Shown: positions 1-10,647 of the stretch, piece after piece | How the letters are laid out: every line of letters begins with the position of its first letter | How positions within the stretch are numbered: position 1 is the first letter of the stretch | Assembly (NCBI GenBank): GCA_029747015.1 | Contig: JAKOGI010000005.1 | Span: 2,030,191 to 2,094,190, forward strand | DNA length: 64,000 nucleotides | DNA from: Carnegiea gigantea | Lineage: Eukaryota > Streptophyta > Magnoliopsida > Caryophyllales > Cactaceae | Direction: 5' to 3' | The notes under the pieces: model-generated | The model's input: the letters and a program-made list of their open reading frames with translations, nothing else | Databases searched by the model: none | Told to the model about the DNA's origin: nothing | Made by a program: the position numbers and the translations under genes

Positions 1-24
1 TGTGTTTTTTAAGATTTAACTAAG

Positions 25-662
25 AGCTTACATTTCCTTACATCTTCTTACATCTCTTTATATCTCCTTACATCTCATAGATTTTCTATAACATTCATTT
101 ATTTTAGTTACAAAAATATGTATATTTTTTTAATGATACTGCCAATATACAAAATTTATAAATATCTTATGAACACAACATTTATATAAACATAAAAATA
201 TAATATAACAACATAAATTATATTTGAGTTTCGACATGAAATATATATTATTATAGATGCCAGTATATTTATTTATATTTAAAATATTTACTTAAAATAG
301 AAATTTATTTGAAGAGTTGTATTCAATTTTGTCAAAAAATTTTATTTTTTTTATACTTTGCTTATTTGATCAAACTAATGTTCATATAAAAAATTTTGGA
401 CGAAATTTTATTCACCAAATTTATGGGGATTAATATATTTTATTGTTGTATAATTAACTTAATTAATTTTTTATTTTTAATAAGTATATTGTTTTAATAT
501 TATTATTTTCATCCAAAACGTTCATTGTAAAACAAATTATACTATACAACTCTTCAACAATTCAACAACTCCTTACATCCATCGTTACAGCTCCTTACAG
601 CTCTTTACAACTCCTTACAGATCCTTACATCTTCTTACAGTTCCTTATATCTCTTTACAACT
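25..662. repeat. Two arrays of a degenerate CTCCTTACATCT-type repeat
   Basis: Positions 25-78 and about 545-662 each hold several copies of a degenerate 11-12-bp unit close to CTCCTTACATCT, in the same orientation, separated by about 470 bp of very AT-rich sequence. Nothing protein-coding is visible between them. This is a minisatellite or the two ends of a small repeat-bearing element; its limits are unclear because it begins at the window edge. The remaining sequence up to the first gene (663-1179) shows only AT-rich upstream DNA. Confidence 0.5.
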
Positions 663-1176
663 ATTTAATTTGATGATTGATGGTCTATATTATCTCTAAA
701 TTGATGATTGTAATTATAATCTAAATTAAATGCATAGTAATATTCAAGCCACTTAAATGGTGGATCTCACAATCTCATTAAACCAAAAAAAAAAAAAACC
801 AAAAATTATAAGGTTTTGTAGAATTGTTACAGCTCACATATGAATGTTGTTGATTTCAATAATATATCTATGTTTTTTTTAAACACTAGATAGGTAATGT
901 CATGAAGGTGTATGTCAGGCAAAGATTCATTAGTGTTCGTTAGTTCAATTGATGAAGTTTTCAAATTTATTATTTATCATCCATCTACCTTGTTGCTTCA
1001 TTTGTATCCCAAAAAAAATAAAAACATAAATTGGCAGAAAGTCACGAAAAATTGGATTTCGGACCTAATTGTATCGAATCGGGTTAGAGTCCGACGGACG
1101 AAGCTTGCCGTAGAATCGTTTTGTGATTCGTGGCCATTCCTCCTCATGCCAGACTACAGCGGGTGCAAGAACGACG

Positions 1177-1179
<3 letters not shown>

Positions 1180-1215
<36 letters not shown>
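1180..1215. repeat. (GA)n microsatellite in the 5' leader of the ASC-1 gene
   Basis: An uninterrupted GA run of about 17 units ends 7 bases before the ATG at 1222. It therefore lies in the presumed 5' untranslated leader or core promoter. GA/CT runs near transcription starts are common in plant genes and may bind GAGA-type factors; that role here is inference. Confidence 0.85.
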
Positions 1216-1220
<5 letters not shown>

Positions 1221-1221
1221 G

Positions 1222-4200
1222 ATGGAGTCATCTGGGCAATGGCTGGAGAAAGCACTGAATGATCTCTGCAGTGGGGTTGAGGCCGGATTAGCCTTGGATG
1301 CCGATATGATCTCCGGTCTCGTTTCTTATTGTGAGCTTGCTCCTCCTCAAGATGCCAAGGAATACCTTGATGTAACTCCTCACTCCTCCTCCTCCTCCCT
1401 TTATTCTTTCCCCAGTTCCCCCTTTTTGGCTTTTGGTTCGTCATTCTCCTGATTTTGTTGTTAGATTGGTGAAAATGTGTTTACCCGAAATTCTATCCAG
1501 TTATTCGCAAACTGGGTATTTCTTGTTCATCTTTGTAACTTTGTTATTCATGATTAGGATTTATTTTGGGATCCCATAAATTTTGTAGTCGATTGGTGCT
1601 TGCTTCTCCTGACAATTTGAGATTTTGAAATGTGAGCATCCCAATGCGACTGGAGTTGGGACAGATTGACCTTCCAAAACCTGAATTGCCACGCAAAAAT
1701 TCATACTGGTTTTCTGGATGAACATACAGTACATACATTTGAATGCAAAAGAAGCATCTTTTGGTTTATTGTTGACCGGATGTTGTTATAATGGATGGTG
1801 GAGGGGGAGCTATTGGTTTTTGAGGAAAGATTTACCATTTGTGAAAGAAATCATTTCTTCCTCTTCAGAGCCTTGTTTTCTCTGAGCATGCAGACTATTT
1901 TGAAGAAACAAAGGAGCTTTTTATGAAGTACCTTGTTAGTTCATTGGAAGATAGAATATCAAAAAGAGGTGCTACATTTGCTGCTCTCACACAAGTGCTA
2001 GGATAAGTACTGGTGTTAGTTACAACTTATAAGTGACAGCATCGTGGCTTTCAAATGTTTGGGACCGCACACTGGTGGTCTGTTGAATGTTGTTAAGCAC
2101 TTTGTTTGCATTGTAATTTTCAGACAACGAATTTTGGGCTTGATGATTGGGAACGTGTAAATTAGTAGTTTCTATGTTTGTCTTTGGTTGAGTTCTTTAT
2201 TCATCCTTCAGCCTGAAAGATCCTGAAGTTACACGGATCATGTGCCCTGTACTGTGACATATTGTGATGCTCTTTTTGCAGGTAAAGCTCCAAGCAACTA
2301 AAGTTATTGGAGATTGAGTCATAGAAATCAATTCATTGCACTATATTTTTTTTGCAGTTAGCTTTGCGCTGAAATATCTTGATTGGAAAAGTGTTCTAGC
2401 TTATATTTGTTGCTCTATGTCATGGCTGGCAGAACATCATCGGTGAGGAAGCTGGCAGAACTGTCATAGAGGAATATTTGAGAAGGAGAGGTTACTTGAA
2501 ATCACCCAATGTTGCAGATGTTCCTGCTTCCAAATTGCAAGCATATGTCAAGCCACCCACAGATGGAGGCTTGATTAGTGGAACCAAAAAACCCGCTAGG
2601 GCACCGAAAGAGGCTTCAGCTTTGACTGGCAAGAATAACCAGGTCAAAACAGAGGCCGCAGATTCAAAAAACATCCAACATGGTAACTCTAGGAAGAAAA
2701 AGGGTGGAAAAGTTGTTTCCCTTGCAGAAGCTGCAAAGGGTTCAATTGTATTTCAGCAGGGTAAACCGTGTTCTTGCCAGGCACGTAGACATAGACTGGT
2801 GAGCAATTGCTTATCCTGTGGTAAGATAGTCTGTGAACAGGAAGGAGAGGGGCCCTGCAACTTTTGTGGGGCCCTTGTTTTAAAGGAAGGGAGCACATAT
2901 GCAGGTTTGGAGGCATCTGCAGCTCCCCTGACTGAAGCTGAGGCAGCTGCTAATGCTTATACAAAGAGGCTTGTTGAATTTGATCGGAACTCTGCAGCAC
3001 GTACTAGTGTTATTGATGACCAAAGCGATTACTATGATGAGGGTAATGGCTGGCTGTCTATGGAGGTATTGATCAGACTTTGTCACCATGATATGCTGAG
3101 GGCTTACAGTTGTCTTAGGATAATGCAGATTTTTAATGCGTTTCCACTCTCTTTTGCAGGAAAAGGAACTTCTGAGGAAGAAACAAGAGGAGATGGAAGC
3201 AGCTGAAGAGGCAAAACGGAAGAGAGTAGTTGTGGCTTTTGACTTAGTTGGGCGCAGAGTATGTGGTTTTTCCTTCAATAGTTTTTAAATATTATGGATC
3301 TGATTTCTGAGTTAGCATGTTCCTTATAGTGGATCCTCTGTGGCTTTTCATTTTGGCATAGAAGTCAGTGTGGAATGTTTCCTATTAGACTCGGCTAAAC
3401 AGATAATAGTTGTGTTGTGCAGTCAATCCAATACTATGTGTTATTGTTATTTTCGAAGTTGGTTGATTTGCTTCTGTGCATAGAAGAGGGTCTTTAACTA
3501 GGCAGAAACAAGGAGGGTGGGGATGATTGTTCTCTGGAATGACACCGTACACATTCTTTTTCTCAGTTGTCTGTTGCTACTTTGTGTTCAAGGACACTCC
3601 TGTCCATGAGGAGGGTCTGTAGGGGCCTTTTGTTATCTTACGATTTCAGTATGCCTAAATTGTTTGTTTTCTTGATTTGTAATGTACTTAAAATAGAAGA
3701 CCAAATTGTCTGGACTAGCACAGATTGATTGTGATTTTTGAAGTGGCCTGATTTGCTTCTGTACTTAGAGGAGGGTCTTCAACAAGGCAGGAAAAGAGCC
3801 CCGGGGGGGGGGGGGCTGTCCTTTGGAGTGGTACCTTTAGCATTCTTTTATACAGGTATCTGTTGCTACTTCGTGTTCGAGGTCAGTCTTGCCCATGAAT
3901 TTTTTATTTTTTTGGTTTTTTGGGGGGGGGGGGGGGTCTTTGTTTTCTTCCTTACCATTTCAATATGCCTAAATTGTTTGTTTTCTTGACTGATAATGCA
4001 TTTAAAAATAGAATACCAAAATAAAGGTCTGAACTAGCTCAAATTGGTGAAATGGCTGCTTCTCTTTATGCCTCTCCTCTTTTCATTTGTTTTTTTAGTA
4101 ATAACGAAATAATGTCACACCTCTTCCAACTTCCAGCGAAACATCTGATTTCTAGATTTTCCATTCTTCTAGACCTACTCAACAGTTCATGAGTTTATCA

Positions 4201-4812
4201 ATATAATGTCTCGTCCAAGCCATCAAATTGTGTACAGTATTCTGTTACACAGCATTCTAGAATAACTTACAGAAAATTACAAATATTCAGCTACAATGTA
4301 GTTGGGCTTGACTATGGAAACATCAGAAACTTGGGGTGGTCCTTGAAGAAGAAGAAAGAGCGTGGCTTTTTCTAGTCACAGATGGTTTTGAACAACTGTG
4401 CACTTGTTGGTTGCCATTGCATGATAAGCTAACTTAATAATGGACTTTCCTTGATGCATAATAGGTACTCTTAAATCAAGATGATGTTTCAGAATTGGAA
4501 TCAGGATTGAGCATACTACGGCCACCTGATGAGAGAGAAGTGAGCCGGATCAAACCGAATCCGACTCTTCAAGTGCAGCCAATTTTCATTGATCCAGGCC
4601 CTATTGAGAAACCGCCCAAGGGGAAGCGTTCTGGCATGGGCCTAAGCAAGGGATTATGCTTGGAGATTAGCGGCAGGGTGCAGCATGACACCAATGAATT
4701 CAAACGTTGTTTGATGGAGGATCGTCGTGGACATGACTACTCCCAGGCCCAAGGACAATCTTGGGATGATCTTTCCCACATGGAAGATGATGCTCAATGC
4801 TCTGCATACTAG
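1222..4812 (+). CDS. Activating signal cointegrator 1 (TRIP4-like) zinc-finger protein
   Basis: Four phase-0 exons join to a 409-residue protein: 1222-1371, 2433-3065, 3160-3258 and 4465-4812, all with GT-AG borders. Residues 163-195 form the C2HC5 zinc finger typical of ASC-1/TRIP4 (C163, C165, H170, C176, C179, C184, C192, C195). An N-terminal helical segment precedes it, and a lysine-rich charged stretch follows at about 262-294. In animals TRIP4 is a subunit of the ASC-1 complex that helps transcription and the rescue of collided ribosomes. The protein ends before any ASCH domain, so it is shorter than the animal protein; from memory the Arabidopsis homologue (about 408 residues, At3g47610) is the same. 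The ATG lies just after a GA run and starts with a family-like MESSGQWLE. Intron 3 contains a tandem duplication. The function in plants is little known. Confidence 0.9.
3450..4040 (+). repeat. Tandem duplication of about 285 bp inside intron 3 of the ASC-1 gene
   Basis: The segment beginning near 3450 recurs at about 3735. Matched landmarks include GATTTGCTTCTGT (3465 and 3750), TCTGTTGCTACTT and ATGCCTAAATTGTTTG. The copies are moderately diverged. The second copy holds two long G runs (3803-3815 and 3922-3936) where the first copy has only short, interrupted G stretches. Confidence 0.75.
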
Positions 4813-6573
4813 AAGGTTCTCCTGTTCTACTTCTTCGCTTAGTTTCTCCCTGTTTCTTCTGAGGATTTATAGTTTAGATAGATCAAAGAAGAAGGAGGAT
4901 TCTGTTTTTTTTTTTTTTATTTGAATATTTTTGTCAGGCACATTATATTGACGACAGTAAGGGCCTTGTGATTTTCAAATTCTCGCGTTCAAAATTACTC
5001 TCTTTTTCCTTGTTAAATAATCTATATTTATCCAAATATATCAGCATCTACTTATGTTTCAGATTATGTTCCATAGGCTAATTTCTCAGTGTTCCAATGG
5101 TGTAAAGAAACGAAGAAAAATGGGAAATTTAGACAACCCTTAAACCGCGAAATACTGAAATGTGTAACAATATCATATATTCATATATGTGTGTATTTGG
5201 TGTATGTTCTTTTGGTCTGGAGTCAAGTTTTACAGGGCACTGACAGGCAGCGCAATGAAGCTAAGCGTTACTTTGACAACTTTGTCTAATAAACCGTCCT
5301 GACTAACACAAGTGTTCCATAAATAATCAATTTTGTAACCAATTTTATTTATATTGACTTTGAGTTTGTTGATGATAATCTAAAATGAAAATGTCTTATA
5401 ACCAAAAGTAACTTTATGGAAAAATTTGGCACAAGTTCAATTTAGGTTGAATTAGTTCAGATTCAGGTTAAAACTACAAGCATATATGGTAAATGTATTA
5501 TATGTTTTGAAACTGACAAAATGGTTTTAGTCGATATGAATTTACAGTCAATTGTCAAATATTAATTAGTAATCATCAATTATCACATTGATATTTAAAA
5601 AAAAAAAGTTCCAATAGACTAACTATTTTGACGATATATGCTGATTATACATAACATCTTACCATGACGCACAATTGCAAGTTATGAAGTTATAATAATT
5701 TCACACAATTTATAAATACTGCAAGCATATCATGCATGGTCCATGCATGTATTTATGTACATAAAATTTAGACTTGTTCGTGATCCATGCATAAAAATTT
5801 TACCCGATAAAACGAAGGGGTAGCTGAAGTGGCAGACCCTCGTAGCTTAATCACATTTGTTTCCCAAATCAACACTTAACTAATTATAATTACAAATGGG
5901 AACAAGCAGATTAAAATCACCCCCTCAAACTCATACTCAGAGATCGAAGACAATGCAGAGTCTGTATTATTAGATCTCGATCCCCCCTCTGAGAGAGAGG
6001 AACAACCCAACCCAGTTATCCAAATCAGTTTAAGATTATTATGTTTGTCTTCAATTAAAAGCAGAGGAGAAGATCAACACACTGCCCAGAAAAAATTTGT
6101 GGGTAATTTCTTTGTTGATCGCTGTGAATTCTCAACATTTTCTTTGAGGTTTTCTGGGTTTAATTTGTTTCTGTTCATAAATTATAAATGGAGACAGAGG
6201 ATCTTTTCTGGGGGTTTTTATTCTTGGGATCTGCAAACTGTTCTTGGAATTCAATAATTTGCTAAAATATGATGATATGAGTGTCTTTTGGATTTGCAAA
6301 TTAATGGTCAATTTGTTAAATTAAGGTCTGTTTCATTTTTCCTTTCTAAACTTAATCCATCCTGTATCACTTAAATATTACTCTGTCTGTCTTATATTAC
6401 GAAACAAACTCGTTTCGTATTTTATTTTATTAGATCATAAGCCTTGCTTGCAACTGGGATTTCTTGGATTAAGGTGGATTTCTAGATTAGGAGACAAAAA
6501 ATATAACATTATTGTTCTTACTACAAATGTGAATGCATCAGCAGACACTGCTTTTATATGCTGTAGGTAAACC
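4813..6573. other. ASC-1 3' flank, intergenic DNA and leader of the PMT gene
   Basis: The first few hundred bases are the presumed 3' UTR. An 18-codon open stretch with a good 3' splice site lies at 5236-5289 (see findings). From about 5940 the sequence is more GC-rich and looks like the 5' leader of the methyltransferase gene. A splice acceptor (CTGTAG ending at 6566) lies 7 bases before that gene's ATG, so a leader intron running back to about 6100 is likely; its donor was not fixed. Confidence 0.5.
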
Positions 6574-9279
6574 ATGGGAAATAAAGCAATCACAGGAGAA
6601 AGTAAAACCAGGAATTCATTTGCAATCTTCATTGTCTTGGGACTTTGCTGCTTCTTTTACCTTTTGGGTGCGTGGCAACGCAGTGGCTTTGGCAAGGGGG
6701 ATCGTATAGCAGTCCAGGTCACGAAACAGACAGACTGCGGCATTGTCTCAGACCTCAGCTTCGAAACCCATCATGGTGAAGCTGGCACCGCCGAGGATCT
6801 CAATGCTCAGATTAAGGTTTTCGAGCCATGTCCTTACCGCCTCATTGACTACACACCTTGTCAAGACCAGGCACGTGCCATGACCTTTGCTCGAGAGAAT
6901 ATGGTATACAGGGAAAGGCATTGCCCTCCAGATGAGGAGAAATTGCGTTGTCTGGTTCCTGCACCCAAGGGGTATGTGACTCCATTTCGGTGGCCAAAGA
7001 GTCGCGACTATGTACCCTTTGCTAATGCACCTTACAAGAGTTTGACGGTTGAGAAGGCTGTTCAGAACTGGATTCAATATGAGGGTGATGTGTTTAGGTT
7101 CCCTGGTGGTGGAACACAATTTCCTCATGGAGCTGATGCCTACATCAATGAATTAGCCTCTGTCATTCCTCTCGATAATGGGATGGTTCGAACTGCTCTT
7201 GATACCGGTTGTGGAGTAAGTTACATTAATCTTACAGCTATATAACTGTTCTCCCCGGTTTCTATGTGCATGTTATTTTATGGTTATTTTGCATACAGTC
7301 TCAACCTGAAAAACAAAAACAAAAAATAATTTTGGGGGGACAATGTAAAAGAACGAAGAACAAAAACAACAATGGAAAAGAACGTTCGTATAAACAATGC
7401 ATATGCATAGGATAGGACTCAAGGGTGGCAACGTATGGTTTACATAATTGGTGATATTCATAGGTTGCAAGTTGGGGAGCCTACTTGTTCAAGAAAAATG
7501 TAATAACAATGTCATTCGCGCCAAGAGACTCGCATGAGGCACAAGTTCAATTTGCTCTGGAGAGAGGAGTGCCTGCAGTTATCGGTGTTTTGGGGACAAT
7601 AAAACTCCCCTATGCCACTAGATCATTTGACATGGCTCATTGCTCTAGATGTTTGATTCCATGGGGTGCAAATGGTAAGCTACTACTCATAATTGTTTTT
7701 ATGCACAATGTCGTCGTTCCTCTTTCCAATGTACTCCTTCGTTCTGCTTGTTTCATGCGGTACCTTAGCTTTTAAACAAGCCTAATCAAGGGTTGCAACA
7801 TGGATTAGCTCATCATGAATGGAACAATAATCAAGATATAAACAAGGTATTGAAAACGGGGTTTTTGTAGGTGGAATTTACATGATGGAAGTCGATAGAG
7901 TCTTGAGACCAGGCGGATACTGGATACTCTCTGGTCCGCCTATCAACTGGGAGAACAACTACAGATCATGGCTTCGCCCCAAAGAGGAGCTACGAGAAGA
8001 GCAAAGGAAGATCGAGGAGACTGCTGAACTTCTATGTTGGGAGAAGAAATCTCAAAAAGGTGAAATTGCCATATGGAGAAAAAGACAGAATTGTAGGGAA
8101 CGAGTATCTCGAGCAACCATGTGTGATCCTCAATATGCCATTGACATATGGTACTGCTTCTATACTTGCTTTCTACTTTTTTCAAATGAGTTCTTCGTAC
8201 ACCAGCTATTTGAGCATAAATCTGGCAGCCCGAATCCAATTCCGGAGATTCAAATGCATCCAGTCTTACCGTCATTAAACAGATTTCATGAACAATTGAA
8301 AGTTTCTTTCTACAACTATCTGCGAAATGCATTACTTCACTGCAGATTTTGCGTTGCTGTCTGACAGGTATAAGAAGATGGAGCCATGCATAACTGCGTA
8401 CCCTGAAACCAACGATCAATACGAAGTTGCTGGAGGGGAGTGGAAACCATTCCCAGAGAGGCTCAATGCCATTCCATATAGGATAGAAAGTGGATCTGTC
8501 ATTGGAATCACTCCTCAAAAGTACGAGGAAGACATCAAAGTTTGGGTAAAACATGTGGATGCCTACAAAAGAGTGAACAAACTGCTTGACACTGGAAGGT
8601 ACCGCAATATCATTGACATGAATGCCCGTCTAGGAAGTTTTGCTGCAGCACTTGATTCTCCCCTCCTTTGGGTCATGAATGTCATCCCCACTGTGGCCGA
8701 TGATACTTTAGGTGTTATCTATGAGCGTGGATTGATAGGCATATATCATGATTGGTAAGCTTTCCTCCAAACTTATTGATGTTCTAGGAGCTCATAATAT
8801 GATGCCGATCAGTTTTTATGTCATGCTTTTGTTGTATACATTTCCACAGGTGTGAAGCCTTCTCCACATATCCAAGGACTTATGACTTGATACACGCATA
8901 CGGTGTTTTTAGTTTGTACAAGAACAAGTATGATTCTTTATCTCGTATCCTCATTGGTGTACATATGACACTAGACAATTTTACATATGCTACATGTTGA
9001 TCAAAATGTAAATGCAGGTGCAATGCAGAAGACATCCTACTAGAAATGGACCGAATCCTACGCCCAGAGGGGGGGATAATATTTAGAGACGAAGTGGATG
9101 TGCTAATGAAGGTGAAGAGACTAGCCGGAGGAATGAGGTGGAGCACCAAGATGGTGGACCATGAAGATGGACCTCTCTTAACTGAGAAGGTCTTGTTCGT
9201 CGTTAAGCAATACTGGGTTGCTGGTGAAGACAACTCCACCTCCGCCTCCACCTCCACATCCACCTCCACCACGTCTTAA
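6574..9279 (+). CDS. Probable methyltransferase PMT2-like (Golgi, DUF248 family)
   Basis: Six exons join in frame to 619 residues: 6574-7215, 7464-7674, 7871-8150, 8368-8754, 8850-8927 and 9018-9279. The start lies in a strong context (ACCATGG). Residues 15-33 form a single signal anchor, as in type II Golgi proteins. The first SAM-binding motif is [13 protein letters not shown], followed by [13 protein letters not shown] second methyltransferase-like half carries [16 protein letters not shown] and [15 protein letters not shown]. This two-lobe layout and length are typical of plant PMT proteins (QUA2/TSD2 and relatives), thought to methylate homogalacturonan in the Golgi. The N-terminus most resembles Arabidopsis PMT2 (At1g26850, from memory). 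Two features stand out: an Arg where the family usually has Gly in MNAG, and a Ser/Thr repeat tail. Substrate is inferred from the family. Confidence 0.93.
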
Positions 9280-9762
9280 GCTGACATGATTTCTAGCTCA
9301 AATTTATGGCGTCTTAGGATGTCAATGAGCTCAGTTTTGGAACTGTTACTAGGTTTAGGAGATCTCATGCAATGCCATTCTTATAAGAAACAGAGTAGGG
9401 CAAAGCCTTCTGTCTACTATTCTTTCGTCAAAATTTTGTTAATGTTTTGTTTTTTTATATAAAAAATAAATATTTCACACAAGGATTTTTAATTGATCAA
9501 CAATCTTAAGTTCAAGTTAAAAAATCAGGCACTTCCATAAAATTGGAAAAAGAAAATCTAGTGTTCGTTTTTTAATCGAAACGATTAACAAGGATTTATA
9601 ACTATACCCAATTTCTTTTAGGTTGGATAAATAAAATGAAAATCAAGTAGTAAGATAATACTACACTATTCCACACAACTTTCTCTAAAACAAACTCAAT
9701 CAATATTTCACAAAAATAACAAAAGTAAAACTCCATTGATGGCTTGTTATACTAATTACTAA
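9280..9762. other. 3' flank of the PMT gene
   Basis: AT-rich sequence holding the presumed 3' UTR and spacer. I see no further gene here. Confidence 0.4.
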
Positions 9763-10137
9763 GGGCATCCACAACCGGTGACACGCGTGTAAGGGCGTGG
9801 CCCTGCGTGTCACCCGGTTCTCTTCCACCTAAAAAAACACAAGGGGTGACTCGCGTGGGGGACCGTGTATGCGGTCTGCCCTGCAGTCCCCTTTGGTTTT
9901 TTTTTTTTTAATACTTTTGCTCTTTTTCTTTTTTTTGGTATATAATATACAATTTTTAAGTGATTAAAAAAAAAGTTGTGTGTTAAGGTGAGTCCATGAT
10001 AAATATTTTTATTGGGTATCAAAATTGGAATTCTATGGGTTGGAGAAGTGATGGAATGCAAGTCCAAAAAAAGTGAAACTTTTATTGATGTGACAGCCTT
10101 GAGTTCTAATTTTTGAAACTTAGGTTGAGAATGCCCC
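9763..10137. mobile_element. MITE-like element with GGGCATCC ends and a GC-rich hairpin
   Basis: The left end GGGCATCCACAACC (9763-9776) matches the reverse complement of the right end (10123-10137, GGGCATTCTCAACC) at 12 of 14 positions. Just inside the left end is a 12-bp inverted repeat (9775-9786 against 9805-9817, one bulge) in unusually GC-rich sequence. There is no coding capacity. A clear target duplication was not found, so the superfamily is not assigned. Confidence 0.55.
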
Positions 10138-10260
10138 GAAGCTTGTGCGGCAAAAACTAACCTTTGCACATGATAATTAAGATTTGGCCATGGGAAATCC
10201 ACAAATTAAGCCTAAAATTTTGTCATTTCAGAAAATTTTAAAATAAAGGGTCGGATCCTA

Positions 10261-10633
10261 TGGGCTTCTATTAAAGAGGGCCCATGACAAAACTTCAGGT
10301 GTAAAACAACCCAAGCCCAAAAGCGAACTCCCAAACTATCCCCACTCACAATGACAAACGTACCCTTTATACACGTGTTAAATTATTATTAGCTATGCGT
10401 AGGCTAATGCCACGCGTATAAAAAATTAAACTTCTCTCAAACCCTAGGGCAACATGCTTTATTTATTTAATTTCTTAATCGCTATTTATCTCAGCTTTTT
10501 AAGGCATGTTTAGTTGTGCCTAATTTATTTCTCTCTCCTCCCCATTCAACTCAGCTGAGACACCCACGCCTTCGTTAAGTTTGAAGGAAGGGGGACCTGA
10601 AGACTAGGGTTTTAGAAAATCCAGTTAGGGTTT
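10261..10633 (+). promoter_or_regulatory. Site II and telo-box elements upstream of the NRP gene
   Basis: Three TGGGCY (site II) motifs occur at 10261-10266, 10279-10284 (reverse) and 10314-10319 (reverse). Telo-box sequences follow: AAACCCTA at 10439-10446, its reverse complement at 10605-10612, and a third TTAGGGTTT at 10625-10633, just before the ATG at 10648. Site II plus telo-box is a known promoter pairing of plant genes active in dividing cells. Class I TCP factors bind site II. Use at this gene is inferred. Confidence 0.65.
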
Positions 10634-10647
10634 TTCGGAGCTGAAAA

